A DNA stretch of 47,098 bases from Alphaproteobacteria bacterium (GCA_018818925.1 JAHJQZ010000008.1:1-47098); one strand, 5' to 3'; positions 9,775 through 18,932 are shown, counted from the stretch's first letter. Numbers and translations: made by a program. The notes: a model not told the origin generated them from the letters alone.

Positions 9775-9848
9775 CCCTCATCCGGCGCTTGCCGCTCACG
9801 CCTCCTATCCCTTTCGGGCGAGGATGCCGAAGGGCGGGAGAAGGAGGG
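9775..9848. repeat. Degenerate Rhizobiales-type intergenic repeat
   Basis: Between glpX and recJ, a CCCTCATCCGGCGCTTGCC-type left part and a GGGAGAAGGAGGGG right part are recognisable pieces of the CCCTCATCCG...GGGAGAAGG palindromic repeat widespread in Rhizobiales genomes. The arms no longer pair well, so this is an old, decayed copy. GGCATCC/GGATGCC at the flanks can still pair. Confidence 0.35.
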
Positions 9849-9900
9849 GCCGCTTGCGCGGCTCTATCGGGTTACTTGCCTAATCGCCTATAACCTGCTT

Positions 9901-11679
9901 ATGGACACGCCCGTTTTCCTCAAGGTCGGCGCCTCGCTGACCGGCAAGACTTGGCGCGACCGGCTCGACGTGGCCGCGTCGCGCAACGCTCTGGCCATCG
10001 CCCAGAAGACCGGCATGAGCGATATCCTCGCCCGCGTCATCGCCGGGCGGGGCGTGTCGTTGGACGACGCCTCGGGCTTTCTCGAACCGGCGATCCGCGA
10101 CCTGATGCCGGACCCCTCGACGCTTGCCGGGCTCGATGAAACGGTGGCGCGGCTGGTCTCGGCGGTGGCGCGCGGCGAGACCGTGGCGTTGTTCGGCGAC
10201 TACGATGTCGACGGCGCCTGTTCGGTGGCGCTGATGCAGCGCTTTCTCGGCCCGCTCGGCGCCAAGGTCATTCCCTATATCCCGGATCGCATCTTCGAGG
10301 GCTATGGCCCCAATATCGGCGCCATGGACGAGCTGATCGGCAAGGGGGCGAGCCTGATCGTCACCCTCGATTGCGGTTCGACCAGCATCGAGCCGATCGC
10401 CCATGCCAGGCTCCGGGGCGCCGACGTGCTGGTCATCGATCATCACCAGGTGCTGCACGAACTGCCGCCGGCCGATGCCGTGGTCAATCCCAACCGACCG
10501 GACGATTTGTCAGGTCTGGGCCACCTATCGGCGGCGGGGGTGACCTTCATGGTGCTGGTCGGGCTCAACCGCGCCTTGCGGCGGGCCGGCGTGACAGGTC
10601 TTCCGGACCTGATGGCGCTGGTCGACCTCGTGGCATTGTCGACGATTTGCGACGTGGTGCCGTTGAGGGGCCTCAACCGCGCCTTCGTGCGGCGCGGGCT
10701 CGAGGTGATCCGGGCCGGCGCCAATCGCGGCCTGTCGGCGCTGGTGCTGGCGGCTCGGGTTTCCGGCCCGGTCAATCCCTACCACCTCGGCTATCTCATC
10801 GGACCGCGCATCAATGCCGGCGGGCGGATCGGCGATGCCGGCCTCGGGGCGCGCCTCCTGGCCGGCGCCGACGAGCACGAAGCGCTGGCCATCGCCGCCC
10901 GGCTCGACGACCTCAACAGCGAACGCCAGCGCATCGAAAAGCAGGCGGTCGACGAAGCCATCGCGGCGGCCGAGGCGGAAATCGGCGACGGCGAGGGGCC
11001 GCCGGTATTGGTGCTCGCCTCCGAGGCCTGGCATCCGGGCATTGTCGGACTTGTCGCGGCGCGGCTCAAGGAACGGTTCGGGCGACCGGCTTTCGCCATC
11101 GCGCTCGGACCGGACGGCACCGGCACCGGTTCCGGTCGTTCGGTGCAGGGCGCCGATCTCGGCAGGGCCGTGACCTCGGCGGTCGAGGAAGGGCTTCTGG
11201 TCAAGGGCGGCGGCCACGCCATGGCGGCGGGTATCACGGTCATGCCGGGCGGCATCGGCGCCTTGCGCGCCTTCCTCAACGCGACACTCGCCGAGGACGT
11301 GGCGGCCGCGCGGGCCGGCGCCGCCGTGCTGATCGACGCGGCGCTGACGGCGCGGGGCGCCGGTCTCGATCTTGCCCGCGACCTCGAGCGTGCCGGGCCG
11401 TTCGGCATGGGCAATCCCGGTCCGGTCTTCGCCTTTCCGGCCCATCACATCCGTTTTCCACAGGTGGTGGGCACCGGCGGGCATATCCGCTTCACCCTCG
11501 CCTCTGGCGATGGCGGGCGATTGAAGGGCATCGCCTTTTCGGCGGCCGGCACGCCGCTCGGCGGAGCGCTCGACACGGCGGGCGACATGCCGCTGCATGT
11601 GTGCGGCACGCTGTCGATCAATCACTGGCAGGGGCGCGACGAGGTGCAGTTTCGCCTTGTCGATGCCGCAAGGCCCTGA
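9901..11679 (+). CDS. recJ: Single-stranded-DNA-specific exonuclease RecJ
   Basis: A 592-residue DHH/DHHA1 nuclease that degrades ssDNA 5' to 3' in recombination and mismatch or base-excision repair. Manganese-binding motifs appear in order: FGDYDVDGA (98-106), LDCGS (156-160), IDHHQ (179-183) and the family motif GPRINAGGRIGD (301-312). The DHHA1 part has VKGGGHAMAAG and a C-terminal OB-like region with the FGMGNPGPVF segment. Length is normal for the family. The ribosome binding site before ATG 9901 is poor (CCTGC only), so initiation may be weak or lead from a near-leaderless transcript. Confidence 0.93.
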   Translation: MDTPVFLKVGASLTGKTWRDRLDVAASRNALAIAQKTGMSDILARVIAGRGVSLDDASGFLEPAIRDLMPDPSTLAGLDETVARLVSAVARGETVALFGDYDVDGACSVALMQRFLGPLGAKVIPYIPDRIFEGYGPNIGAMDELIGKGASLIVTLDCGSTSIEPIAHARLRGADVLVIDHHQVLHELPPADAVVNPNRPDDLSGLGHLSAAGVTFMVLVGLNRALRRAGVTGLPDLMALVDLVALSTICDVVPLRGLNRAFVRRGLEVIRAGANRGLSALVLAARVSGPVNPYHLGYLIGPRINAGGRIGDAGLGARLLAGADEHEALAIAARLDDLNSERQRIEKQAVDEAIAAAEAEIGDGEGPPVLVLASEAWHPGIVGLVAARLKERFGRPAFAIALGPDGTGTGSGRSVQGADLGRAVTSAVEEGLLVKGGGHAMAAGITVMPGGIGALRAFLNATLAEDVAAARAGAAVLIDAALTARGAGLDLARDLERAGPFGMGNPGPVFAFPAHHIRFPQVVGTGGHIRFTLASGDGGRLKGIAFSAAGTPLGGALDTAGDMPLHVCGTLSINHWQGRDEVQFRLVDAARP

Positions 11680-11824
11680 GGGCGAAAGCAGAACCGCAAC
11701 GGCTTGCATCTGGCAATCGTGCCGCTAAATTGGTCCCAACTGCGAAAGGGACGGAATGGCCGCGGCCCGGCGACACGGCGCGGCACCGTAATCAGCGTCT
11801 CTACAAGGGGCTAGGGTTAGCGAC

Positions 11825-13060
11825 ATGTCTCACATATTGGTCGACAGCAAACCGGCATCGGCCGGACTAGGCACATGGATCGCCTCGCGGCTGATTGCCT
11901 TGATCGGCATGCGCATGGTCGGATCGCCGGCGCGCGGGGCCCTGACCATCGTGTTTCCCGACGGGCACGTCCGCACCATCGGCAATCCGGTCACGGGATT
12001 CCATGCCAAGCTGAAGCTCAACAATTTCAAGGTGATCGGCGAGGCAATGCGCCGCGGCACCGTCGGGTTCGCGGCCGCCTATATCAACGAGGACATCGAG
12101 ATCGACGACCTGACGGCGGTGTTCCGTTTCTTCCTCGAAAACTACGAGCAGTTCGCCGAGGCCAGCCACGGCATGTTCAAGGCAGCGGCGCAGGACATCG
12201 CCTATCATCTGTCGCGGGCCAATACCAAGGAGAAGGCCAAGGAAAACATCTCCGAGCACTACGATCTCGGAAACGATTTCTACGGCGAATGGCTCGATTC
12301 CTCGATGACCTACTCCTCGGCCGTCTTCCAGTCGGGCGACACGGGGCTGGAAGCGGCGCAGCGCAACAAATACCATCACGTCGCCGATGCCGCCGGCATC
12401 AAGGAGGGCGAGGACGTGCTGGAGATCGGTTGCGGCTGGGGCGGCTTCGCCGAGGTGGTGGCGCGCGACTATAACGCCAACCTCAAGGGCATCACCCTGT
12501 CGAAGGAACAGCTCAAATATGCCGTGGAACGCATGGAAAGACAGGGACTTTCCAACCATGCGACGCTGGTGTTCGAGGATTATCGCGACACCGAGGGCCA
12601 GTTCGACCATGTCTGTTCGATCGAAATGATCGAGGCGGTGGGCGAGGAGCACTGGCCGCGCTATTTCAAGACGGTGCACGACCGGCTGAAGACCGGCGGA
12701 ACCGCGGCGATCCAGGCAATCACCATCGAGGAGGACTCCTTCGAGACCTATAAGGCCAATCCGGATTTCATCCAGCGCTACATCTTCCCCGGCGGCATGC
12801 TCCTGACCCGGCGGGCGATGAAGGAACAGGCCGAGCGGGTCGGCATGGTGCTCGAAAGCATCGAGAATTTCGGCAAGTCCTATGCCGAGACGCTGCGGCT
12901 GTGGCGCGACCGCTTCCTCGAGCGCTGGCCGATGATCGCGCATTTGGGCTATGACGAAGCATTCAAGCGCAAGTGGCTTTATTATCTCAGCTATTGCGAG
13001 GCCGGTTTCGATCACGGCATGATCGATGTCGGCATTTACAAGTACAAAAAGCCGGCCTGA
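11825..13060 (+). CDS. cfa: Cyclopropane-fatty-acyl-phospholipid synthase
   Basis: A 411-residue SAM-dependent enzyme that methylenates double bonds of membrane phospholipid acyl chains, usually at entry to stationary phase. It has an N-terminal lipid-binding-like domain (about 1-135), then ISEHYDLGNDFYGEWLDSSM (142-161), the SAM motif LEIGCGWGG (199-207), SIEMIEAVG and RYIFPGG. All the usual core motifs are present. It has its own strong terminator and sits 145 bases after recJ, so it is probably a separate transcription unit. Confidence 0.9.
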   Translation: MSHILVDSKPASAGLGTWIASRLIALIGMRMVGSPARGALTIVFPDGHVRTIGNPVTGFHAKLKLNNFKVIGEAMRRGTVGFAAAYINEDIEIDDLTAVFRFFLENYEQFAEASHGMFKAAAQDIAYHLSRANTKEKAKENISEHYDLGNDFYGEWLDSSMTYSSAVFQSGDTGLEAAQRNKYHHVADAAGIKEGEDVLEIGCGWGGFAEVVARDYNANLKGITLSKEQLKYAVERMERQGLSNHATLVFEDYRDTEGQFDHVCSIEMIEAVGEEHWPRYFKTVHDRLKTGGTAAIQAITIEEDSFETYKANPDFIQRYIFPGGMLLTRRAMKEQAERVGMVLESIENFGKSYAETLRLWRDRFLERWPMIAHLGYDEAFKRKWLYYLSYCEAGFDHGMIDVGIYKYKKPA

Positions 13061-13083
13061 CGGCGCTCGAAAAGACAAAGCAC

Positions 13084-13118
13084 AATGGCCGGCGCGAATC
13101 CGGCCATTTCTGTTTTTG
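13084..13118 (+). terminator. Rho-independent terminator of cfa
   Basis: AATGGCCGG pairs perfectly with CCGGCCATT across a seven-base loop (13084-13108), then TCTGTTTTT. It lies 24 bases after the cfa stop. Confidence 0.85.
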
Positions 13119-13415
13119 GATGGACGGGCCGGGCGTCGTGCGAGCCTTCGTCTGATCGATGCTGCATTGGGCGCATCCGCTCGGGAATGGGAATAATTAC
13201 AAAGGAATTACAAAGAAATACTGCGCATCTTCTCGGACTTCGCGACAATGCGACTGAGAAAAGACCCAATTTGACACTTGTTTTGTGAAAAATGAGGATT
13301 GAGTAATATATGCGTTCTTTGGTATTATTTGTTTGCGATCTCAACGAAGCCTGCGTGATCGCGACGGCGAGGAGCCCGGCTGTGGTTCGGTATTGATCAT
13401 GCAAGGAGTTCGAGT
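13119..13415. promoter_or_regulatory. AT-rich upstream region with 11-bp-period direct repeats
   Basis: No gene is seen here. The stretch is markedly AT-rich for the window. AATTACAAAG occurs at 13195-13204 and again at 13206-13215, an 11-base period that would put both copies on the same face of the helix. Further on TATTAT-type sequence near 13321 could be a -10 element for the secreted protein gene at 13416. Regulator unknown. Confidence 0.4.
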
Positions 13416-13868
13416 GTGAGGCAGTTTGTCAGGTTTCTGGCCTTGTTGGCTTTGATATCGGGGCTTTCCGGGATTGGTGTGGTCGCGCCGGCATTTGCGC
13501 AAACGACGTCTTCGCCCGCCGCGCAGGCTCCGGACTTCGACGCGGTCGTCTCGCAGTGCCTTGCCGCGACCCGCGGTGCCTCGGGCTCCCAATGCAACGC
13601 CAATATCGATGCCCTGCTGGCCGGGCTGGATGGCGACGCCTACGACCAGATGGTTGCGAGGCTGGCCTCGGCGCTGGTGTCGCGTTCCGGATACCAGCCG
13701 GGTGCGCGCGGTCCCGACGGGCTGGTCGACGCCATGTACCATCTGTCGCAAGTTTCGCGGAACGCCGATCAGGCGCAATTGGTGACCCAGATTTATTCGG
13801 CGGTCTACAACGGCACGGACATCCCGACGGGCGCGATCACGCCCGATACGCCAGCCAGCCCGAACTAG
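13416..13868 (+). CDS. Small secreted protein of unknown function
   Basis: A 150-residue product starting at GTG 13416, with AAGGAG ten bases before it. A clear Sec signal peptide ends APAFA before QTTSSPAAQ (cleavage near residue 28). The mature part is mostly helical, has two cysteines (QCLAATRG and QCNANIDALL), and ends in a Pro/Thr-rich tail. I recognise no family. It stands alone, with an unusual AT-rich 5' region. Expected location is the periplasm; function unknown. Confidence 0.7.
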   Translation: MRQFVRFLALLALISGLSGIGVVAPAFAQTTSSPAAQAPDFDAVVSQCLAATRGASGSQCNANIDALLAGLDGDAYDQMVARLASALVSRSGYQPGARGPDGLVDAMYHLSQVSRNADQAQLVTQIYSAVYNGTDIPTGAITPDTPASPN

Positions 13869-14170
13869 TATCGGTCACAATTCGGCGCAAGCCGTGCTAG
13901 GCGGTCTCCCTTTATTCAAGGGCGGTCTGAGGTAGAGCCGTATGCAAGGCGCAATCTGCCTCATCCCCCCTTTGACAAAGCAAGGATTTCGCCGTGGCTT
14001 CAGGGCCGCTCATGCCGGCGTGGAACCGAACCGAAAAAGAACGGCCGCTTCTTCCCCGCGCCGAGGCTTGAGCCGGGCAGTTCCGGATCGGAGTCCGGTC
14101 AGCATGTCGATGCGGCAGCGCCGGCATTTCGACCTTTAGGTAACACACCGGGCTTGTCGGGCATATACGG
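13869..14170. other. Intergenic region, no gene seen
   Basis: About 300 bases between the secreted protein gene and the terminator of tRNA-Glu. A 65-codon frame (13942-14139) has no ribosome binding site and a biased, non-protein-like composition. No repeats or clear terminator were found. Confidence 0.4.
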
Positions 14171-14199
14171 AAAAGGCCGACGCATTGCCGGCCTTTTTC
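14171..14199 (-). terminator. Terminator downstream of tRNA-Glu
   Basis: AAAAGGCCG and CGGCCTTTT flank a short loop and form a hairpin with A/T tracts on both sides, so it can act in both directions. It lies directly after the 3' end of the minus-strand tRNA gene. Confidence 0.75.
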
Positions 14200-14207
14200 G
14201 CCAAAAC

Positions 14208-14282
14208 TGGTACGCCCAAGGGGAATCGAACCCCTGTTTGCGCCGTGAGAGGGCGCCGTCCTAACCGCTAGACGATGGGCGC
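14208..14282 (-). tRNA. tRNA-Glu (CTC)
   Basis: Minus strand, 75 nt including an encoded CCA. The acceptor GCGCCCA pairs with TGGGCGT (G-U at 1:72). The D arm carries GTCTAGCGGTTAGGAC. The anticodon stem GCGCC/GGCGC holds loop CTCTCAC with anticodon CTC (codon GAG). The T arm is AGGGG-TTCGATT-CCCCT. The short D/variable arms and GTCTAG box are typical of bacterial tRNA-Glu. Confidence 0.93.
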
Positions 14283-14403
14283 TTCCATTAGTCCGCCGAC
14301 GCGCGATCCAAAAAGCATCACGTTCGACCGCGTCCGTATAGGGTGGATGGCCCGACGGCGCAAGAGGCAAATGGCATGGTCCGGCAAAGCGTCCGGCCCC
14401 GAA

Positions 14404-14877
14404 TCAGCATCCGGAAAAGGTCACCGGCCCCCTGGCGCCGGCCGGGCGGCTGCGCACGTCGATGTGGATGAAATTGCGGTCGGGGTAACAGCCGAGGCCG
14501 CCGACCAGCGACGAGCGCCTGGCATGGGCGATCAGCTCCGATTTCGGCACGCCGGGGATGAAGAAATCGGCGGCCATGCACTTCACATGGTACGAATCGT
14601 CGGCGCCGCCGACGACATCGTTGTGGTTGGGTGAGCGGTAGCCGGAATTCAGCACGACCTTCTTGCCGAAGCGCCCCTCGAAATCCAAGAGGGCGAGCCG
14701 AAGGGTCGGGGTCATGCAGATGGTGTTGACAGTGCTCGAGGCGACATAGGTGCCCCAGGACGATTTGTAGCCGGCATAGTCCTTGCCGCCGCCGCTGGCG
14801 AACAGCGCCATCGGCACGCAGCCCGAAAGGGCCATCGCCGAGGCGAGCAGTGCGGCGGCAAGGCGCTTGTCATGCAC
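14404..14877 (-). CDS. Peptidase M15-like lipoprotein
   Basis: A 157-residue lipoprotein. Lipobox ALSGC places the lipidated cysteine at residue 20. The catalytic domain is of the Peptidase_M15_3 (D-Ala-D-Ala carboxypeptidase-like) type: NSGYRSPNHN (77-86), SYHVKCMAADF (95-105) and FIHIDVRSRP (137-146). His97, Asp104 and His138 fit the zinc ligands. The likely role is peptidoglycan trimming at the inner or outer membrane. Ser77-Arg81 matches the conserved SGYR substrate loop. It lies downstream of gloA on the same strand with 112 bases between. Confidence 0.82.
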   Translation of the reverse strand: MHDKRLAAALLASAMALSGCVPMALFASGGGKDYAGYKSSWGTYVASSTVNTICMTPTLRLALLDFEGRFGKKVVLNSGYRSPNHNDVVGGADDSYHVKCMAADFFIPGVPKSELIAHARRSSLVGGLGCYPDRNFIHIDVRSRPAGARGPVTFSGC

Positions 14878-14989
14878 GGGCGAACGCTCCCCGGCCGCGC
14901 GGGCCGGAACTCAACTCACAAATGCATAAAATACGGTGCCGTGCCTTAACCTCGGCTCAACCCGCGTGGTTAAGCCGGCATTAACGCCT

Positions 14990-15409
14990 CTACCAGCTGC
15001 CGGTATTGGGCATGGATGCCCAGGGTTCGGCGGGCGGCAGGGGCTCGCCTTGCTGGATGAGTTCGACCGAAATGCCGTCGGGCGAGCGCACGAAGGCCAT
15101 ATGGCCGTCGCGCGGCGGCCGGTTGATGACGACGCCCATGTCCGAAAGGTGCTGGCACAGTCCGTAGATGTCCTTGACCCGATAGGCGAGGTGGCCGAAA
15201 TTGCGGCCGCCGGAATAGGTCTCCGGATCCCAGTTGTGGGTCAGTTCGACCTCACCGCCCGCATCGCCGGGCGCCCTCAGGAAGATCAGCGTGAATCGTC
15301 CCTTTTCGTTGTCGGCGCGGCGGACTTCCTCGAGTCCGAGGCCGTCGCAATAGAATCGGAGACTGTCCTCGACATTCGAGACACGGACCATCGTGTGCAG
15401 ATATTTCAT
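14990..15409 (-). CDS. gloA: Lactoylglutathione lyase (glyoxalase I)
   Basis: A 139-residue VOC-fold metalloenzyme that converts the methylglyoxal-glutathione hemithioacetal to S-lactoylglutathione. Metal ligands match E. coli GloA: His5 in MKYLHTMVRV, Glu55 in VELTHNW, His73 in FGHLAYRV and Glu116 in SVELIQQ. The frame is open further upstream, but ATG 15409 gives the canonical N-terminus. Length fits the short bacterial nickel-type enzyme (135 aa in E. coli). Confidence 0.93.
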   Translation of the reverse strand: MKYLHTMVRVSNVEDSLRFYCDGLGLEEVRRADNEKGRFTLIFLRAPGDAGGEVELTHNWDPETYSGGRNFGHLAYRVKDIYGLCQHLSDMGVVINRPPRDGHMAFVRSPDGISVELIQQGEPLPPAEPWASMPNTGSW

Positions 15410-15623
15410 CGCAATTCTCTTGAGGAAAGTGTGAGGAACACGCCATTGCGGCGCCGAATGGAAACTAGACGGTGTCGGCGCCGGCGGCAAGCTGTGCAAG
15501 CAGCGGGGCGTAACACAAACATTTTTGTGGGACCGCCTTAACTTTTTGTTTTGAATCGGCCAGACTGACAGCACAAGTGAGGCGTACCTCGCATGCGGCG
15601 GGGCCGAGTGGAAGGCGTGACAT

Positions 15624-16250
15624 ATGGGGGCCAAACTCTCCTCAGACGGCGGTGTGCCAGCCGCCGGGACGGTTCAGTCGGAGCGGTCGACGGAAAATGG
15701 GCTCGATTCCATCGAGGCGCGGGATTCTGCGCTCGATACCATGGAGGTCGTCGGAACCATCAAATGGTACGACGTATCCAAGGGTTTTGGCTTCATTGTT
15801 CCCGACAATGGCTTGCCGGACGTGTTGCTGCATGTGACCTGTCTCAGGCGGGACGGCTACCAGACGGCCTATGAGGGCGCGCGGGTCGTGTGCGAGGCGC
15901 TGACGCGGCCGGGCGGGCTTCAGGCCTTCCGCATCCTGTCGATGGACGAATCGACGGCGCGGCATCCGGCGCAGATGCCGGTGGCGCGCACCCATGTCAC
16001 GGTCGAGCCGACCTCGAGGCTGGAACGGCTGCAGGTCAAGTGGTTCAACCGCGTGCGCGGCTTCGGCTTTCTGTCGAAAGGCGAGGGGCATCCCGACATC
16101 TTCGTCCACATGGAGACGCTCAGGCGCTACGGCTTCACCGAATTGCGGCCCGGCCAGTTCGTGCTTGCCCGCTACGGCGAAGGGACCAAGGGCCTGATGG
16201 TCGCCGAAATCCGGCCCGAAGACTGGGGCGACGCGCCCTCGTCGCACTGA
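15624..16250 (+). CDS. Twin cold-shock-domain protein
   Basis: A 208-residue protein with two cold-shock domains. CSD1, about 41-106, has [17 protein letters not shown] and the RNP2-like VLLHV. CSD2, about 135-198, has [17 protein letters not shown] and [14 protein letters not shown] polar, likely disordered N-terminus (1-38) and a 28-residue linker join them. CSDs bind single-stranded RNA/DNA; tandem forms are known in alphaproteobacteria. GGAAGG lies eight bases before ATG 15624. The 5' region is AT-rich and contains CACAAA-CATT-TTTGTG (15514-15529). A DUF192 gene follows after eight bases, probably in the same transcript. Confidence 0.88.
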   Translation: MGAKLSSDGGVPAAGTVQSERSTENGLDSIEARDSALDTMEVVGTIKWYDVSKGFGFIVPDNGLPDVLLHVTCLRRDGYQTAYEGARVVCEALTRPGGLQAFRILSMDESTARHPAQMPVARTHVTVEPTSRLERLQVKWFNRVRGFGFLSKGEGHPDIFVHMETLRRYGFTELRPGQFVLARYGEGTKGLMVAEIRPEDWGDAPSSH

Positions 16251-16258
16251 CGCAAGGC

Positions 16259-16726
16259 ATGCGAGACGCATTCATCCTCACGGCGCGGCGCGTTTTTGCC
16301 GCGCTTTTATGTGCGTTGGCGCTGTCTGCCACGGCGGCATGCAGCGACGAGAGCCGGCTGACCGTCCATACCGACACGGGCGATTTCGCCTTTTCGGTCG
16401 AACTGGCGGACACGCCCGCCGAGCAGGCGAAGGGGCTGATGTTCCGCGAAGCGCTGGCCGAGGATGCCGGCATGCTCTTCGATTTCCACGAGGAGCGGCA
16501 AGCGTCGTTCTGGATGCAGAACACGCTCGTTCCGCTCGACATGCTGTTCATCGCCGCCGACGGCACCATTCGCAACATCCACCTCAATGCCCGCCCGCTC
16601 GATCCGACCTCGATCCCGTCCGAGGGGCCGGTGCGGTTTGTCCTCGAAATTTCCGGCGGGCGGTCGAAGGAGATCGGCGCCAGGGCCGGGGACCGGGTCA
16701 GTCATCCGCGAATAGCGGGCGATTAG
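16259..16726 (+). CDS. DUF192 family periplasmic protein
   Basis: A 155-residue protein with a hydrophobic export signal (FAALLCALALSATAACS); the TAAC sequence is a marginal lipobox, so lipidation is possible but uncertain. The DUF192 core is clear: FSVELADTPAEQAKGLMFRE, AGMLFDFHEERQASFWMQN, TLVPLDMLFI, then IPSEGPVRFVLEISGG. The biochemical function of DUF192 is not established to my knowledge. The ATG lies eight bases after the cold-shock gene stop, so the two are probably cotranscribed, as seen in other alphaproteobacteria. Confidence 0.85.
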   Translation: MRDAFILTARRVFAALLCALALSATAACSDESRLTVHTDTGDFAFSVELADTPAEQAKGLMFREALAEDAGMLFDFHEERQASFWMQNTLVPLDMLFIAADGTIRNIHLNARPLDPTSIPSEGPVRFVLEISGGRSKEIGARAGDRVSHPRIAGD

Positions 16727-16748
16727 CGTATGGCTCTCGGACCCTCGC

Positions 16749-18932
16749 TCAATGCGGATGGCCGGGCGCGTAGGGAAAGTGCAGCGCCTTGTAGTGATCG
16801 AGCGGATGGGGCGGCGGTGCGTGGCCTTCGGGCGTCGGCAAGCCCGAGACCTGCTGGAAATAGGCGATCGAGGCATCGCGCCACCATTGGGCCTCGCGTT
16901 CCTGGATGGCGAGGAAGGCCGCCACTTGGGCAAAGCGGCGCGCATCGACATGCGGCCTGACGTTCTGCCAGATCTCCCGCATCGTCCTCACCTGATCCAG
17001 CCCGAGATCGTATTTCTCGACAAGGCTCGTCCACAGGGTCTTGCCCGATGTCATCTGGAAATCCCAGGGCACGTGGTGGAACCATAAAAGGTATTTCTCG
17101 TCGAAGGCATGCGGGTCGGCGAACAGGGCCGCCAGCTCGGGCGCATATTGCGCGACGGCATCGCTGCCGGTCCTCGTACGGTCAAAGCCGATGCCATGCC
17201 TGTCGGCGCGGTTGTAGTAGGTCGGGTTCCATTCCGGGCGCGTGAGGTCGGAAATCCAGGGCCCCGGTCCGTAGTGATGGCCGGTCGCGAACTGGTGGTG
17301 CAGGCCGTAAGGCATCATGTAGTTCACCAGCGTTTCGTGTGACTGCATCATCATGTCGACGACCGGGCGGACCAGAGCCTCGATGCAGCCGAAGCTCATC
17401 TTCACCCATTCCTCGGCAATCCGGCGCGAACTCATGTCCGGGTCCCAGGCGAGGCGTCCGAACACATACCAGTTCGCCTGATTGAACACCCCGCCGGTCC
17501 AGGCGCGATCGGTGCCGATATTGGCAACGCCCGCCATGCCGGTCACGGTTGGCGCAAAGACCTCGCCCGTCAGGATCCGCGACAGGCTCGTGCCCTTGCC
17601 GGCCGCGTATGTGTCGAATTGCAGCACTTCCTCGAAGGCCGGGCCGAGATAGACCAGATGGGTGGCTTGGCCGAGATATTCCTTGGTGATCTGGACTTCC
17701 ATCATCACCGGCGTCTTCGTCACCTGACCGAAGATGGGCGAGAAGGGCTCGCGTGGCTGGAAATCGATGGGGCCGTTCTTGACCTGCAGGATGACATTGC
17801 GCCTGAAGGCGCCGTCGAGCGGCTTGAACGCATCGAGCGCCTCGGCGGCCCGATCGACAAGGGCGTCGGAGGCGTAAACGAAGGTTCGCCAGATCAAAGT
17901 GCCGCCATGCGGCATGAGGGCGTCGGCGATCATGTTGGCGCCGTCGGCATGGCTGTGGCCGGTGTCGTTCGGGCCGGGCTGGCCTTCCGAATTGGCCTTG
18001 ACCAGGAAACCGCCGAAATCGGGGATCAGAGCATAGATCTCGTCGGCCTTGCGTTGCCACCAGTCACGCACTTCGGCATCAAGTGGATCGACCGTCGGCA
18101 GGCCGCCGAGGGCGGCCGGCGAGGCGAAATTGACGGAAAGAAAGACGCGGATGCCGTAGGGCCGGAAGATGTCGGCAAGCCGTGCGACCTTGACGAGGAA
18201 AGAGGAGGCCAGCACATCGGGCACGGCATTGACGTTGTTCAGGACCGTTCCGTTGATGCCGATCGAGGCATTGGCGCGCGCATAATCGGTGTAGCGGGCG
18301 TCGGCATGGTCCGGCAGCGTCCACCAGTCCCAGATGGAAAAGCCGGCATAGCCGCGCTCGATGCTGCCGTCGAGATTGTCCCAGTGATTGAGCAGCCTCA
18401 GCGCCAGCCTCGGAGACGAGACGAGATCGATTTCCGCCGGCGCGCCGCCGGTCTGGATATGCCTCAAGAAGGCAAAGCACCCGTAAAGGACGCCGACATC
18501 CTCGTTTGCCGCGATGATTGTGACCGCGACACCTTGGACGCTCATGCTCCTTACGACATAGCCGTCCTTGCCGAGCGTGGCGAGCGGCAGATCGAGATTT
18601 GCGAGGACGGGCAGGCTTTGCGGCGTGCCTAGGAGAATGCTGCCCGGCTGGACGGCGCCATCATGCTCCGTCCTGGCGAACCGGACCGGAACGCGCGCCA
18701 GCAGCATCGCGAACAGGGCCTTTTCGAGTTCCGAACGGGCCGATTTCAGGATCGGGCTTTCGCTTCCCACCAGCAACGCCGTGGCAGATGTGCCGACGGC
18801 CGTTCTGCGCGTTGCCGCCAGCGGGAGATAGCGCAGCCAGAGATCGTAGCCATCGTCGTCGAGCCCGGCGGCGGGACTGGTCCCGTCGTCGTCAGCCAAA
18901 ACAGCCAGAAAACGCGAAAGCAAATTCGTCAT
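16749..18932 (-). CDS. aguA: GH67 alpha-glucuronidase
   Basis: A 727-residue GH67 enzyme that removes 4-O-methyl-glucuronic acid from xylo-oligosaccharides. The catalytic domain opens near RLLNHWDNLDGSIERGYAG (179-197). Catalytic acid Glu316 is in KANSEGQPGPN; the general-base pair is Asp390 in KNGPIDFQPREP and Glu418 in QITKEYLG, with the 28-residue spacing seen in characterised GH67 enzymes. The C-terminal part has HHYGPGPW and WFHHVPWDF. No signal peptide is seen, so it is probably cytosolic and acts on imported oligosaccharides. No xylanase or xylosidase gene is adjacent. It is followed closely by the convergent DUF192 gene. Confidence 0.93.
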   Translation of the reverse strand: MTNLLSRFLAVLADDDGTSPAAGLDDDGYDLWLRYLPLAATRRTAVGTSATALLVGSESPILKSARSELEKALFAMLLARVPVRFARTEHDGAVQPGSILLGTPQSLPVLANLDLPLATLGKDGYVVRSMSVQGVAVTIIAANEDVGVLYGCFAFLRHIQTGGAPAEIDLVSSPRLALRLLNHWDNLDGSIERGYAGFSIWDWWTLPDHADARYTDYARANASIGINGTVLNNVNAVPDVLASSFLVKVARLADIFRPYGIRVFLSVNFASPAALGGLPTVDPLDAEVRDWWQRKADEIYALIPDFGGFLVKANSEGQPGPNDTGHSHADGANMIADALMPHGGTLIWRTFVYASDALVDRAAEALDAFKPLDGAFRRNVILQVKNGPIDFQPREPFSPIFGQVTKTPVMMEVQITKEYLGQATHLVYLGPAFEEVLQFDTYAAGKGTSLSRILTGEVFAPTVTGMAGVANIGTDRAWTGGVFNQANWYVFGRLAWDPDMSSRRIAEEWVKMSFGCIEALVRPVVDMMMQSHETLVNYMMPYGLHHQFATGHHYGPGPWISDLTRPEWNPTYYNRADRHGIGFDRTRTGSDAVAQYAPELAALFADPHAFDEKYLLWFHHVPWDFQMTSGKTLWTSLVEKYDLGLDQVRTMREIWQNVRPHVDARRFAQVAAFLAIQEREAQWWRDASIAYFQQVSGLPTPEGHAPPPHPLDHYKALHFPYAPGHPH

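Noticed and set aside
13942-14139. A 65-codon frame before tRNA-Glu
   Set aside because: No ribosome binding site, low protein-likeness, and it overlaps equally long frames on the other strand.
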